Under the pieces are notes generated by a model, which worked only from the letters and a program-made list of their open reading frames with translations, was not told the DNA's origin and did no database searches. From Phoronis australis (lineage: Eukaryota > Phoronida > Phoronidae), in NCBI GenBank assembly GCA_002633005.1, contig NMRA01000027.1, forward strand, positions 411,265-475,264: DNA of 64,000 nt, read 5' to 3'. The position numbers and the translations under genes are program-made. Position 1 is the stretch's first letter. Each line of letters starts with the position of its first letter. Positions 50,435 through 61,775 of the stretch are shown here, piece by piece.

Positions 50435-52196
50435 TCCCACCTTTGTAGAAAATCATGTTCGACAAAAGTGTGACAAATGTGAGTGAGTAGGTTCACCTAA
50501 AAATGTTTTTAATGCAGTTCTTTACATTCCAGTTTGTTACATTTTCTTTGTATAATAAAACTGTCCAAGGACGTTAGTGACTCTACAAGGCACTCAGTGC
50601 ATCGATTTAAGAGTCAAACATTTTAAAACCGTACAAAATTATGACCATTTGGCCCCAAAATTCCCTTCTAATGATTAGAAAATTCTCAAGGTTAGAAGTA
50701 TTTTTAACTCTGGTAGGCCCTTGAATTAGTAGCAACCTTTGGTTCATACTTGCCTTCGCCAAAGGTTGGCACTCTCAGAAGGCGCAGGCACCTTTCGCCT
50801 CAGATGAGCGAGATCCATGATGTGTATATCATTATTTTCCCTGAAGTCTGTTGAATTACCCTATGAAATGGAAAGTAAAATAATAGGAGACCTGCTATAT
50901 AGTAGTCCATTGTATGTTGTTAGTGTTAGGTAGGAGCTAAGGCAGAATAAGCTGTTGTACCTTAGAGTAAATCACATGGGAAAGAAAACTTTCTCATACA
51001 GCGTGGTCTTTGTCCCTGCTCTTTGTCCCATGCGAACTTTGAGGTTGGTGACCTCTCTGATGGATTGTAGAATTAATGACAGTTCTTAATGAAGTGCTAA
51101 TTGATGTAGGTAACAGTTACAGTACTTATAGGTCTCTTGTAGTCAAATGTGAATGGGCCCCCTGGTCACCTCATTGTGTTCTGGGTCCTCTGGGGGCAGT
51201 GGTTCAACAAACACATCCATGTTGTAACAGGGCTCACATAAGTTGGCCAGTTGTACTTGGCCATTTTTCTGTCCCATCTTCCCACTGGCTAGTGTAATAA
51301 AAACTCCCCTAATGTGTCCTGGTAATTCTATATAGTCTGGACAGTTTATGAATGTTGCCAAAGCCATTATGGTGTGACTACTTGCCCAAGGCAGTTTAGA
51401 ATTCCAACATCATTAGACTGTTATTCAATTTAGAGTTATTCAGGAGCTTGCCATGACATGACTGTATTGGCCAAATATCTACAAAACTTGGAGAGATTAG
51501 TTCTATAAAAGAGACGTACATTGATAGCAAAATGTTAGTATCCATAGTGCCACACAATTTCAGTGTCTAGATACTGGGACTTACCGAACATGGTCGGATA
51601 TTCGGAAAACAACCTTACAATCTAAAACATCAAATGAAATTGAAAATATGCCCAGGGATATCGTCAAAAAGTTACTGAAAGTATGCCCATGGGTGTACTT
51701 TTGGAAAATTTTCCGAAAATACGCCCAAATATGCCTATTTATGGAAATTCCTCGTATAAATGTTCAACAAAAGCACTATTTCAGTTCTTGAAACGAGTAT
51801 TTCATTTTTGTTTTTGAGCAACTTGTACTTTCAAGAAAATTGTATAAGTCCCATGTTTGATGGCCTTTCATGCAAAAGGGGATAATTTTAAAAACAATTC
51901 CTACTTTTTAGAGAAAAGTGCATAAAGCATAATATTGGAGAGTTTCATATGCCCCCGAATCTCCTATCAGCCATTTCTGAGATATCAATGATGTTCCGAA
52001 GTTATCTAAATTTGAACAGTTTCCTTTGCTCCTACACAGACTGAATGGTTGTTGTGATTCCTGTGAAAGGTCATTACACCATTGTTTACTTTTACTTTGT
52101 TGACCATTCATCTTCTAAGGTGTATAGATAACACTTGCTGGTTTAAAATTGTGTTTCTTACTACGTTCATTTGTTGTAGGTAAGAAGTGACAAAGA

Positions 52197-52826
52197 ATGG
52201 CGCCGTGCAAAAGTGTCGAAGAGTCCGACTTTGACATGCGCAAACGACTCGTGCACAGTCTGAGTCAAAGTTTCCCTGGCAGTGCTCTCTCGATGGCGCT
52301 GCATTCTATCAATATGAATGATGATGGTGACGAGCAGGAGGACAAGTTGAGCTCAAGCTGTTTCGCTGAAGTGCGATTGGACAAAGGTCCTCCGGACGAG
52401 GAGGACGAGCTAGACAGTGAACTTACCAGCTTGAACTGGCTACATGATGCCAACTTGTTACGCAATATTGACACAGGAGAGTGCCGGATATGTGAGAGTC
52501 CCACGGACGACATGTCTAAAGAGAACAACGAGAATGCATACGAAGTCAACGGGGTTATGCACCGCCACCAGGGGGCGCACCCCACCAACGTGCCGTACAA
52601 CCCGCGCAAGCACATCAACAGCAAGCCACCATACTCATTCAGTTGTCTCATTTTCATGGCCATAGAGGATTCTCCATTCAAACGGCTGCCAGTGAAGGAT
52701 ATCTATGCCTGGATTGTAGCGCACTTTCCCTACTTCCAAAATGCACCGACTGGCTGGAAGAACTCTGTTCGACATAATCTGTCCTTAAACAAGTGTTTCA
52801 AGAAGGTGGACAAAGAAAAAGGGCAG
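52197..52826 (+). CDS. FOXN3: FOXN coding exon 1
   Basis: 210 whole codons, ending DKEKGQ|gtaaga. It contains the acidic N-terminus and the forkhead domain to just past the recognition helix. Without splicing the frame would stop five codons on, giving a domain lacking its second wing. Confidence 0.96.
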
Positions 52827-55800
52827 GTAAGAAGTCACTAACTCGCAAGAAAAGATTTTCTCATGAAAAAAGAAAATTCTCTTCAAAATGATTTTCAGAG
52901 AAATTTTTTGCGATCACTTTCTGTTTTAATAATTGCTAATATTAGGTTATTGATTTATAAAATGGAAAATTTCATCTGTTGAGGAAGTGGGAAATTTTCC
53001 AGTTTTCTTCTCAGTACCAGAATCGGCATCAGTTTTTTGTTTTCTGTTATGTACACTTTTGATTTAAATGTTTTTTTCTTGATTGAATTTAAAAAGACTT
53101 TTCTTGACTTATTGGCTTTTGTATTCCATGCGCTACCGATGTATCAGATTAACTTTAATTTACTACAAAATATACAGCTGCAGTTCACCTAACTGCTGTG
53201 AACACAATGGAAATTACTATTAAAAGCTTCAGACTAAATTTAATGATGAAAATCACTGTTACTTGGCAACAAAATGATAACACTGCCCTCATTTGGTACT
53301 CCGCTTTCTTTCTTCGGAATTGAGTTGTCTTTGTAAGGTACTCGTCTAAAACAATGATAGATCAGTTCCTTCAAGTTGTATGTTTGAGGACTGTAGACAG
53401 TACACCATATAGTGTTGGACGTTGCTGTCTTGTTCAGTGTGTGAAGAAACTACCAATTTTTGGTTGATCTAGGTGACCTTTACATCCATTTTATCACTGT
53501 CTGAGAATGTGAAGAAACCATCACTAATGTTGCTTTCAAGTTGTCTGATTTGTTGTGATTGTTACTATGACAACATATACCGTTGTCATGGTGATGGTGG
53601 TTCCATGGCTTGGCTGTTGGTCTAAAAGTGAAGGCCTAGAAAATGGAGAAAATGTCGTTTTCCAAAGAATGTGGAGGAATTTTAGAATTGTTGATTGTGT
53701 TGCAGTAACTTTGGGAGGGGGCAGGCAGTTGTTTCTTGTGTTGGTGTGTAGCTAGGCTTATAAATCTGAAGCCGTATTTATAATTGGCTGAAATGAAGAG
53801 ATGTGACCCATGTTCATACGAAGAGCTAGAATTGTGCCCCCTATTGACAGTTGGCTTAAGATATTACCTACATTTCACCCCTTCTGGAAAAAATAATGCA
53901 AAATTATGCTCCATCTTCCTGTGTTACAACCAGGGCTTTAAAAAATTAACCTTATTGGTGTACCATACCTCCTTTGTTCGAATTGATCTGGTTGTTATAA
54001 AATGTCTGGAATTTCCCGTGGTGGCTATACTGCTTGGTGGCTGAAACTAACTAACCCCCAGGGATATAGGGTACGTAGGCCTTGAAAGGCAGGTCGCTTT
54101 CTGGGTTACTGAGTCAGAAAATCCCACTTACCCATTCTTAAATTGTTTTAGTAGCACTTGCGTTTTTTGGTCCTGTTTTGCCTTGACACAACCAACAAAC
54201 TTCCTGCCAAACATTGATCCAAAATCTTTTGTTTAAGGTTTTGTGTGACCCTGTAAAATCTGATTTTTTTAAAATGTTTCACTTTTGCATGAGGCCTATC
54301 AAATATAGGGCTCACAGTTTTCATGAAGAAAACTAAAAAATCATACGAAACGTATGAAATGTGCTATAATTTTTAAAGATTTTATCTTGAACAGCTATGT
54401 TCTCGATACTGGTGCTTTGCTGTGAATGTACCTTTCGCTTTTGCTAAATTTACTGAAAAATTCGTGGTCACGTGACCTCTTAAGTTGCATATTGGTATAA
54501 AGTTAAAAAAGAAATTCTATCAACTTTCTGCTCTTAGAAAATGTGTAAGTTTTACTGAGTTAAGCTTTTAGTGATGTAGATTTTTGGTTGAATGCAGTCT
54601 TAGTGGGACCTGCATCACCTTGATGGGCAGATGTTGCCAGCTATTAAGCTAGTCCTATAAAAGTGCTTTTAATGTGGCTAATGTCCAAATAAAAACACCA
54701 CAGTGAGGAGAAATTTATATACTCCACACAGAAGAACCATGGAGTGCCTAACCTTTGCTGCCATCTGAACAACCCTCTATTGAACTTCTACTCCCTCCAG
54801 GCTTTTTTAGTGGCCTTGACAACTGTGTGGATGTAACCATGGTGAAGAACAAAGTTATGTGGGACGTTAGAAAAATGTCCAAATTTGACTCTGAAACATC
54901 GTATTTCAGGAATTGCTGTTCGCATTCTTACACTTTATGTACTGTTCTCCAAAATGCGGCTAAGAATTGTTCTTAAAATGTTCCATATAGATAAAAAGAT
55001 GTATAAAAAATTGGCACTTTTCCAATTTATGCCTTGTTTGTAAAATTTGCATGAAACAAAAACCGAATGCTTATTTAGAAAACTGTAGTAGCATGTTTGT
55101 GATGTCATCTTGGAACATTTAATGAAATGAAATTTGTTCATGTTATTGATACTGTTGTTTTGCTAGGAATGTTCCTTTCTTTTTTGCCGAGTTGCGCGAC
55201 CCAATTAGTGACAAATTGGCATAAGGTAAAAAATCAAATCCGAACAATGTTTTGTTTTGAAAAATATTTACCGTTTCTGACTTAAATTCTGTGGTTTTGT
55301 CGAAATGTGGCAAATAAAGGCTTGTCGATAAGGTCCTACTGTAACTTAATGTGCTAAATTCATGTCAAGCAAAAACTATGTTTTTCCACGTTGGTTGGTC
55401 TGAATTGATTCCAAAATTCAAATATCAAAATAGTGAAAAGCATCCCAAATCTACACCAAATAATTGAAAAACAACACCCCACCTTAAAAATGGTATCCCA
55501 TCTTAGCAGCACATCCCCACTATCCCCATTTCATTAACTGCCCCCACCCCCCAGACCCACAGATTACTTCCCAAAGGCAGTGGTGAAATGGTCATTTTAA
55601 CAGTGATAGATTCTTTTGACATCCTTTCAGGCTTGATCTCTCTTTGACCTTCCTGTTTGCACTTATAATATGTCAAATGACACTGGAACAATATACTGAA
55701 GTGCACAGGGTGGCTGTGCTATTTATAGGTCTGGCTGATAGTGCATAATGGTTACATGAACTTTTTCTTGTTTTATAGCTTAGCCAGAATCTGTCCTAAA

Positions 55801-58800
55801 CTGATAGCTAAAGCAGGTCGCGTGTTATAAGCGCTACCTGCACCACTTAAACAACTGTAAGGATAGCTGGGGCACTGTGGATTATGATGCACCAGGCATG
55901 TTGGGTAATAGTGGAGTAACACATAGAAATGAAAAAAACTAGTTCCCCAAATTGTACTTGTGGCTTGACTATGAAAGTCGCCAATCACATTTCTTGCTCT
56001 GAGTTACTGTTATTATGCACCCCCACAAGCATATTACTGTATGGGCGTGCCTCGTCCCACATCCGCTGCCGTATATTCTAAACCTTTGAAGGTGACGACA
56101 CACAAGAAGTTTCAGACCAAACCGACTATCGCTATACATCCTCCTAGTGGCAAATTTAGCTTTTTTACATTCACCTGTCTGTCTTTGGAATTCAGGTATA
56201 TTTCCGAGTTGTATTTTGCATGCTTCATCGTCGGACCTTGCCCGATTTTTGCCAAGCAAGTCCCGACTTTCATTCGTTTACTTCCTCTTGTAATTTGAGC
56301 GTGTTTGATAGTGGTGACTTCTGAGGCAAATGCACTGATTTCAAGACATAAACAGGACAGTTGCAAACCAAAGGATCTGTATTTAGGAAAAAAAGTGTTA
56401 TTAATTTGTAGTTTAGAAGACTCCACAAATTTTGAAGCGCATTACAGATGGATTACTTGTCCGAATTGTTTCCTACTTGTGTTGTGACTTCGTGGTGACT
56501 TTAAGATTTTTCCCACACAATCTGAAGTCCCTCTCCCACACAGGCAAGCTGCAGGATACCAAATCAATACTTCTAGTGAACCCTATATATAGGCGGGGAT
56601 GTTCATTGGTGAAATCTTTATTCTACCAGCTGTGCAGTGGCTGTGTGCCTGGGATAGAGTAGCAGTCATTACCTCAACTCCTTTCCTATCTATTCCAATG
56701 TCACAGATAATAGCTGGGCTTGTTTTTACAAGTTCATAATGTCTATTGTTTGTGTCTGAGGTGACATAAATTGTGAACCTTGGAATGATCAACTGAATTT
56801 AGGAAGATGACCCTTGAGATTGACAAATATAAATAAAGGTATTGATCTGTTCAGTTAAGAAAAGTAAACACAAATAAGTGGTAGTATTATTTACTTGTCA
56901 TTATCCCTGCGGTCTTTAACCCCCAATTTTGTTGTCAAAAGGTCAGAAGTTTTCATAGTGTGATGACCTCTGGTGAGGGCATGTACTCCATGATTCATCT
57001 TATTCAAATATTTCCCACCAACATTTTCTCCAGCTATCAAACAAGTGTTTTGTCTGTGTGATTGAAATTGGCACGTCAATACTTTCTGAAAAAGATAATT
57101 TATGACGAAAGTCAAAGATTTAGATGAAAATGGTTCGAGGAACGATACTTGGCGAAATTGAAGCAAGGTGAGGCCGACGAAATGAAGGATAGCAACGACC
57201 ATATCCCCGGCAATAAATGATACACCATCAAAAGAGCGTTGAGGAATTTGTCAATAAAAGAGCAGTCATTAAATCAATAAAAGAACAGTCATCAAATCAG
57301 AAAATCTTGAATATTTTGAGAATGGTGAATGGTTGTGAGAAACCAGTTAAAAGGTACAGATAATCCTTGAGGAGATCTATAGATGCCAAATTTCATAAAG
57401 TTTCATCAAAAAATGCAGAGCTACAGCTCTGCTAGTGATTAATTGAGAAGTGTCGGTCATCTTGCATCCGATTTTGCCTAAAAACCACAGTCATGTCGAT
57501 GAGACAAAAAATGTGACCTGCAGCGTATAACTGATGACATACCTCAGATAGCACTTGACAATATGATACCAAATTTGAGAAAAGTAAACCCAGGGACAGA
57601 GACTTTAACTTCTGTAATGATGTCCACCACAATGCCATCTTGTGTTCGATTTCAACCGCAACCAATAGACTTTGTGCTATTCACAGGACGTGTGTAAATT
57701 TCATGAAGAATGAATAATAAATGTGACATGCAGCTCCTATTAATGTGATAAACCAACAAAAGTGCAGTGAACGGCTAGTTGCAGTGAGAAATGTGAATCA
57801 CTATGCAGATAGGACTGCAGGAGATCTATCTACATACCAAATATCCTACAGATCTGTGAAGGGTCGCTGGATATAGGGCACAGAAACTCAATAATTTGAC
57901 AACAGTCAACGAAAAATCTCAAATAACTTTAGATCGATGAACTGTAGTGAAAACATGAATGGCATATATCCAATACCACTTGACAAGATCTCTCCACACA
58001 CCAAATTTTGGAAAAATCCCCGAGTAGCAATGGTTAAAAACTTTTCTCTTTACTTTAAGAGTATCGGCAAGGGCTCACTATGGTGTATAGACCCCGACTA
58101 CAGGCCCAACCTACTACAGGCTCTGAGGAAGACTCCTTATCACCCTTTCCACCAACTACAGATTCTTGCCAGCCCACAGTCACCCATGACAACCATCTAC
58201 CCGTAAGTATGCTAGATTCTTGCCTGTACACAGCCACCTATGGCAACCATCTAACTCTTTCTACTTGTCTTCATGTCTGTTGCGACATGTTTAAAAATTT
58301 CAATGTTGAAATCTTGAGCTGTGGTTGAGTTTTGGGCTTCACAAAAGAAGTGAATTTTAATTCACTTCTTTTGTGAAGTACTTCAGAAGAAAATGGATTT
58401 TAAATTTTCTGTGGTGCACAGTTAACAATGACGTAGTTAAGGTGTGAAAGTAATTCCTTCCAACTACCGTTAGTGACTTTTTTAATTAGCTAGTTTGTAT
58501 TTTGCTCAGTGAGAACAATTATTATAACTCACTGCTGTTTAAAATGGTCCTTTACACAACAACTACCTGCTGTTTCTAGTGATCTACTCTTTATCCTTTG
58601 ACTGTACAATATTGTTAACTATAAAGTTATCCCAATTATCTTTGCTGGCAAATGTTCCTTAACTGAGTTTGTGTTTGATTAATGATAGACATCTAATTGA
58701 GGGCTTCAGCATAAAATTAATTTGTGGAAATTCTTTGTTTGGTCGTTGCCATGGTGACCACTACAGCAGCACATGTTGTACATCTGTTGAGAGGCTACTT

Positions 58801-61775
58801 TGTCTTCATTGTCCTCTCCTTCACTGTGTATAAATACTGTGTTCACCAATATTGTGTCCAAGTGTTTAAAGGATCAAAGATGAAAGTTGCTTTGTTAACT
58901 TTTATTGATCTCGACCGTGTAAAAGTTGTCTGGAAGTTGGAGTTGTCATGTCTCAAATTTGCATGGTTTCCACTGATGGAAAACCTGAAAAAAGTAGTTT
59001 CCATTTGAAAAATACAGATAAAGATAACAAAAGCTTGTAAATGTTTAAACGGGTTGGATGCAGTTTTAATTTATCGTTGAATTACTTTAAAAATTTGTAT
59101 TTTATATTTTGGTCTCTGACTACTTTCAATCTGCAAAAAATGTGGGGTTCACCTGGCAAAAGTAAAATTTGCACAGGTTACTGAAAAGTCACCTCTTATG
59201 AAATTCATCGTTTGATCCAATAGTAACAAAAACTTTAAGAAATTGTAAAATTGTTATTTTTCACATTAAAATATATGTCAGTTGACATGAAAAATAATAT
59301 TCAAATGCATTAAAAATTAGTTAATTTCGTAAAACAACAACTGCTTTACGGTTTTTGAAAAACTGTGTGGAACCCCTTGAGATCAATGTTGCCAGTTCAG
59401 TTATGCCTGGCAGTGATCTTTACCAAGAATTACTCCTGTTTTTCAGGAAAAATGGTTATTGAAAAATGAAATAATATGGAAACTTGATGGCAGGTGAAAG
59501 CACAATATGATTGGGAGCCATATTATGGACGAGGAGTACATGTACGGTTAAGACCAACATTGTGTAGAAAATGTGACCTGACAGATAATGCGATTTAATT
59601 TCTTTCACTGTTGTGTGATTTCAGAAACCAGAAAATACCACTAGCTCCTAAGGTCAACTTTGGTATTTCTCCACGTGAGTATTATCTAAGTGTATTAAGT
59701 ACTGCCTTGGAAATATACAGCTTAAAATGTTGAGGAAGTGTGTGCCTCTTTGATGGTCACGAAATGGAAACGTTAGTCACTGTGGAAACAATTTTGGTCG
59801 ATATGACACATTTAACTCACTATAAAAGGCATTCTGAACGTTTTCTGTAATTTTGAAATTTGTGAATGTAACAATTCTTCAAACTGGAACTGTTACGCTT
59901 GGAGAAAGTTCCCAAAATGTGCGCCGGTGCAAGTAAACTGTGTCTCAGTTCGTGAGTCGTCCGCCCATTTTCAGTCTCCTAGTACATAACAGCTTGCATT
60001 TTGACATAAGCAACGATGATTCTGATGATAAGACACACTGTGTATACATTGGGTTACTTTTTCACATTGTCACACTTTCAGGCTCGTATTTGATGAATTG
60101 GTATTTTTATTGAATTGATTTAACAAAAAATTGGACAAAAAGTACAAAATACCTTTCTGAGTGACTAGAAAACAACAAATTGACAAAAAACAATTCCAAA
60201 AAGCACCATTCCCCTCTTAGGGTACACTGCTACCAGGGAAACCAGTTTTTGTATCTTTTGTCAAAATGTTAGTCACCATCATTGTCGGATATCAACCTTT
60301 CTCCCTAGCAGACACGCCCTGACATTAATGAGCAGGTGATTATGAACATTACTGATGTTGTTTTTTGACTTTTAATCAAAGCAGAGAATGAAGTAGGTTC
60401 TTGCCCAATATGAAACATGAGTACTAAGTACAAACATTAGTTCTAAATACAAACATGAGTACTAAATACAAACATGACAATTGTTTTAAATCCTTTTTGT
60501 CTTCAATTATTGTTCCTAAGCCTGCTTAGCGAGGACGCCTATTATTGTCTTTCAAGTTTTTCAGACATCTTCTTATAGCAGCTGTTGCTATTTTTCATTT
60601 TCTATTAGTATTCAAAGAAACTGTTTGGATTACGTCAGACACTCTAATGTTTTGTTTCCTTAGCAACCAGTTGCCTACGTTACATGTGAGACAGCGTGCT
60701 GGTTGAATTTCAGTTTACTCTGCCTAAACTCTCACCGATGTAAGACACGATATTCAATGTACTCTTTGTACTAAGCACTGTAGCAATGTAGGAAACAATA
60801 TGGGTGCACAGGAAATTGTGGTCAACTTTTTCAAAGATAAGCGTCATAAAATTTCAATTTATTGCGTTTTCATTTTCAATTTCTGTACTTTAGCAACTTG
60901 CTTTGAGTATTTGGAAAATTGTTTGCATTCGCAACACTGTTAGAGAAGCTCTTGAAAATGTTTGGCAATGATTTGTGTGTGACATTGGTGAGAGTTGTCC
61001 ATCATTTTACATACACATGTTCTCATAGTCACCAGTTTATCACGCTGTAAAGTGTTCTAACCTCTTACTCCTCTCACTTGAGTGTGTTTATCTATGAGTT
61101 AATGTTTTGAGTGAAATATTACGTTTTGTAGTGAAGTAATTTTAAATTTTCGAAGAACCAATGGTCATTTTTGATGAGTTTTGATTACTGGAAGTGTCTT
61201 CATCGACGTTTAATTAATTTCTAAATGATTTTATTTTGAAAGACAGTCTTTAGTTCTTTGGACGACTGAAGGTGTTGAGCCTACTTCCCAGCGTATCAAC
61301 AGTTTTTTCCCCTACAGTGTCTAATCGCAAGTGTCGGGAACCAAATTTCTTTAATTGAGAAATCTCCCACTTTCCACATTCATTCTAGTTTTGAGAAACC
61401 TTCACTGCACTCTTGTCTACCAAGTTACACGACCTTCCTTCCTTGTCTGTTCAGTTAGTGTACCAGTGCAATAGATGAGTTAGAAGACTAGTTGTGGTGA
61501 ATGTACAGGAAATGTTGATGAGCAGGTTGCTGTAGTGCACTGTTATCACATTGATTCTTCCCACTTTCCGTCCCTCGAGAATGTTCAATTTTGCTGTTGT
61601 TTGAAGCTAAGTATATAACTTCTGACCAGCGTATTGATTACACCAGCATAATGTGAAGGGTTGTGTTCAGTTACCATGGAAACTTGGTTATTAAATTTAG
61701 CGCCATCTTGTCTTCCAGATCTCTTCCCGTTCTTGAGCAAAAGATTGCAGCAGTCTCCTAGTGGATCAGAGCTTG
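52197..61775 (+). CDS. FOXN3: Forkhead transcription factor, FOXN2/FOXN3 class (3' part outside window)
   Basis: Four exons (52197-52826, 58060-58202, 59625-59674, 61719-61775) join in phase and give 293 residues before running off the window. The ATG at 52197 has A at -3, G at +4 and an in-frame TGA nine bases upstream. The acidic N-terminus contains [13 protein letters not shown] (77-89), the conserved FOXN2/3 motif. The forkhead domain runs from [18 protein letters not shown] (143 on) through the recognition helix [15 protein letters not shown] (187-201) to [13 protein letters not shown] (213-225). The RLPVKDIY and TPYHP neighbours are FOXN2/3-specific. The wing after the domain reads [20 protein letters not shown]. 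Family members are nuclear DNA-binding regulators; FOXN3 (CHES1) is known as a checkpoint-linked repressor. In invertebrates one gene usually represents both FOXN2 and FOXN3. Confidence 0.95.
56265..56560. repeat. Dispersed repeat, related to 22330-22640
   Basis: It carries the same ordered blocks as the copy in the 14-3-3 intron (GTTTACTTCCTCTTGTAATT, GGCAAATGCACTGATTTCA, TGTGACTTCGTGGTGACTT, CACACAATCTGAAG) in the same orientation. Confidence 0.6.
57120..58045. mobile_element. Copy C of the ACTTGGCGAAAT-family repeat, abutting a FOXN acceptor
   Basis: It starts with GAACGATACTTGGCGAAATT near 57141 and carries AGATGCCAAATTTCATAAAG, GAGCTACAGCTCT, CATCTTGCATCCGATTTTGC, ATGTGACCTGCAGC and ACATACCAAATATCC segments. 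Recognisable repeat reaches within about 20-60 bases of the FOXN exon at 58060. Confidence 0.55.
58060..58202 (+). CDS. FOXN3: FOXN coding exon 2
   Basis: After the acceptor CTTTACTTTAAG the exon encodes [20 protein letters not shown] and [11 protein letters not shown], completing the forkhead wing. The donor is CC|gtaagt, phase 2. Confidence 0.95.
58203..59624. other. FOXN intron after coding exon 2
   Basis: 1.4 kb, AT-rich. It carries a perfect palindrome at 58337-58378. Nothing else was recognised. Confidence 0.6.
58337..58378. repeat. Perfect 42-base palindrome
   Basis: CTTCACAAAAGAAGTGAATT, a TT spacer, then AATTCACTTCTTTTGTGAAG: twenty-base arms without a mismatch. It starts 135 bases after the FOXN exon 2 donor and would fold as a strong hairpin in DNA or pre-mRNA. 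Confidence 0.95.
59625..59674 (+). CDS. FOXN3: FOXN coding exon 3
   Basis: 50 bases with acceptor GTGTGATTTCAG and donor C|gtgagt. It encodes [16 protein letters not shown] after completing a proline codon. Support comes from splice sites and phase rather than strong conservation. Confidence 0.7.
59675..61718. other. FOXN intron after coding exon 3
   Basis: 2 kb, AT-rich. Three copies of a 20-22 base GAGTACTAAATACAAACAT unit lie at 60418-60478. Nothing else was recognised. Confidence 0.6.
60418..60478. repeat. Three-copy tandem repeat of 20-22 bp
   Basis: GAGTACTAAGTACAAACATT, then TAGTTCTAAATACAAACAT, then GAGTACTAAATACAAACAT. Confidence 0.8.
61719..61775 (+). CDS. FOXN3: FOXN coding exon 4
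   Basis: 57 bases with acceptor TTGTCTTCCAG and donor G|gtgagt. It encodes [18 protein letters not shown] in the phase required by exon 3. The next exon, expected to carry the conserved D-A-A-x-x-L/M region, is not in the window. Confidence 0.7.

Larger units (their letters stand above)
29081..52196. other. 23 kb without recognisable coding exons
   Basis: This lies between the 14-3-3 gene and the first coding exon of the FOXN gene. It probably contains the FOXN promoter and 5' non-coding exon(s). It holds small palindromic elements (33189, 33519, 35929, 41080, 49487), tandem repeats (30310, 37476, 39082, 50143) and AT-rich unique sequence. Open frames of up to about 110 residues look random or are repeat-derived. 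Confidence 0.55.
52827..58059. other. FOXN intron within the forkhead domain
   Basis: 5.2 kb. A weak internal duplication (about 54390-54560 and 55140-55300, sharing GATACTG-TGTTTTGCT and TTGGCATAA-GT blocks), a dispersed repeat (56265-56560) and an ACTTGGCGAAAT-family repeat (57120-58045) lie inside. No other gene is seen. Confidence 0.65.

Noticed and set aside
50006-50496. Overlapping open frames of 97-144 codons on both strands
   Set aside because: They arise from the 18/21-bp array, whose unit length is divisible by three. There is no independent coding signal.
52265-52681. 138-codon minus-strand frame
   Set aside because: It is a shadow of FOXN coding exon 1.
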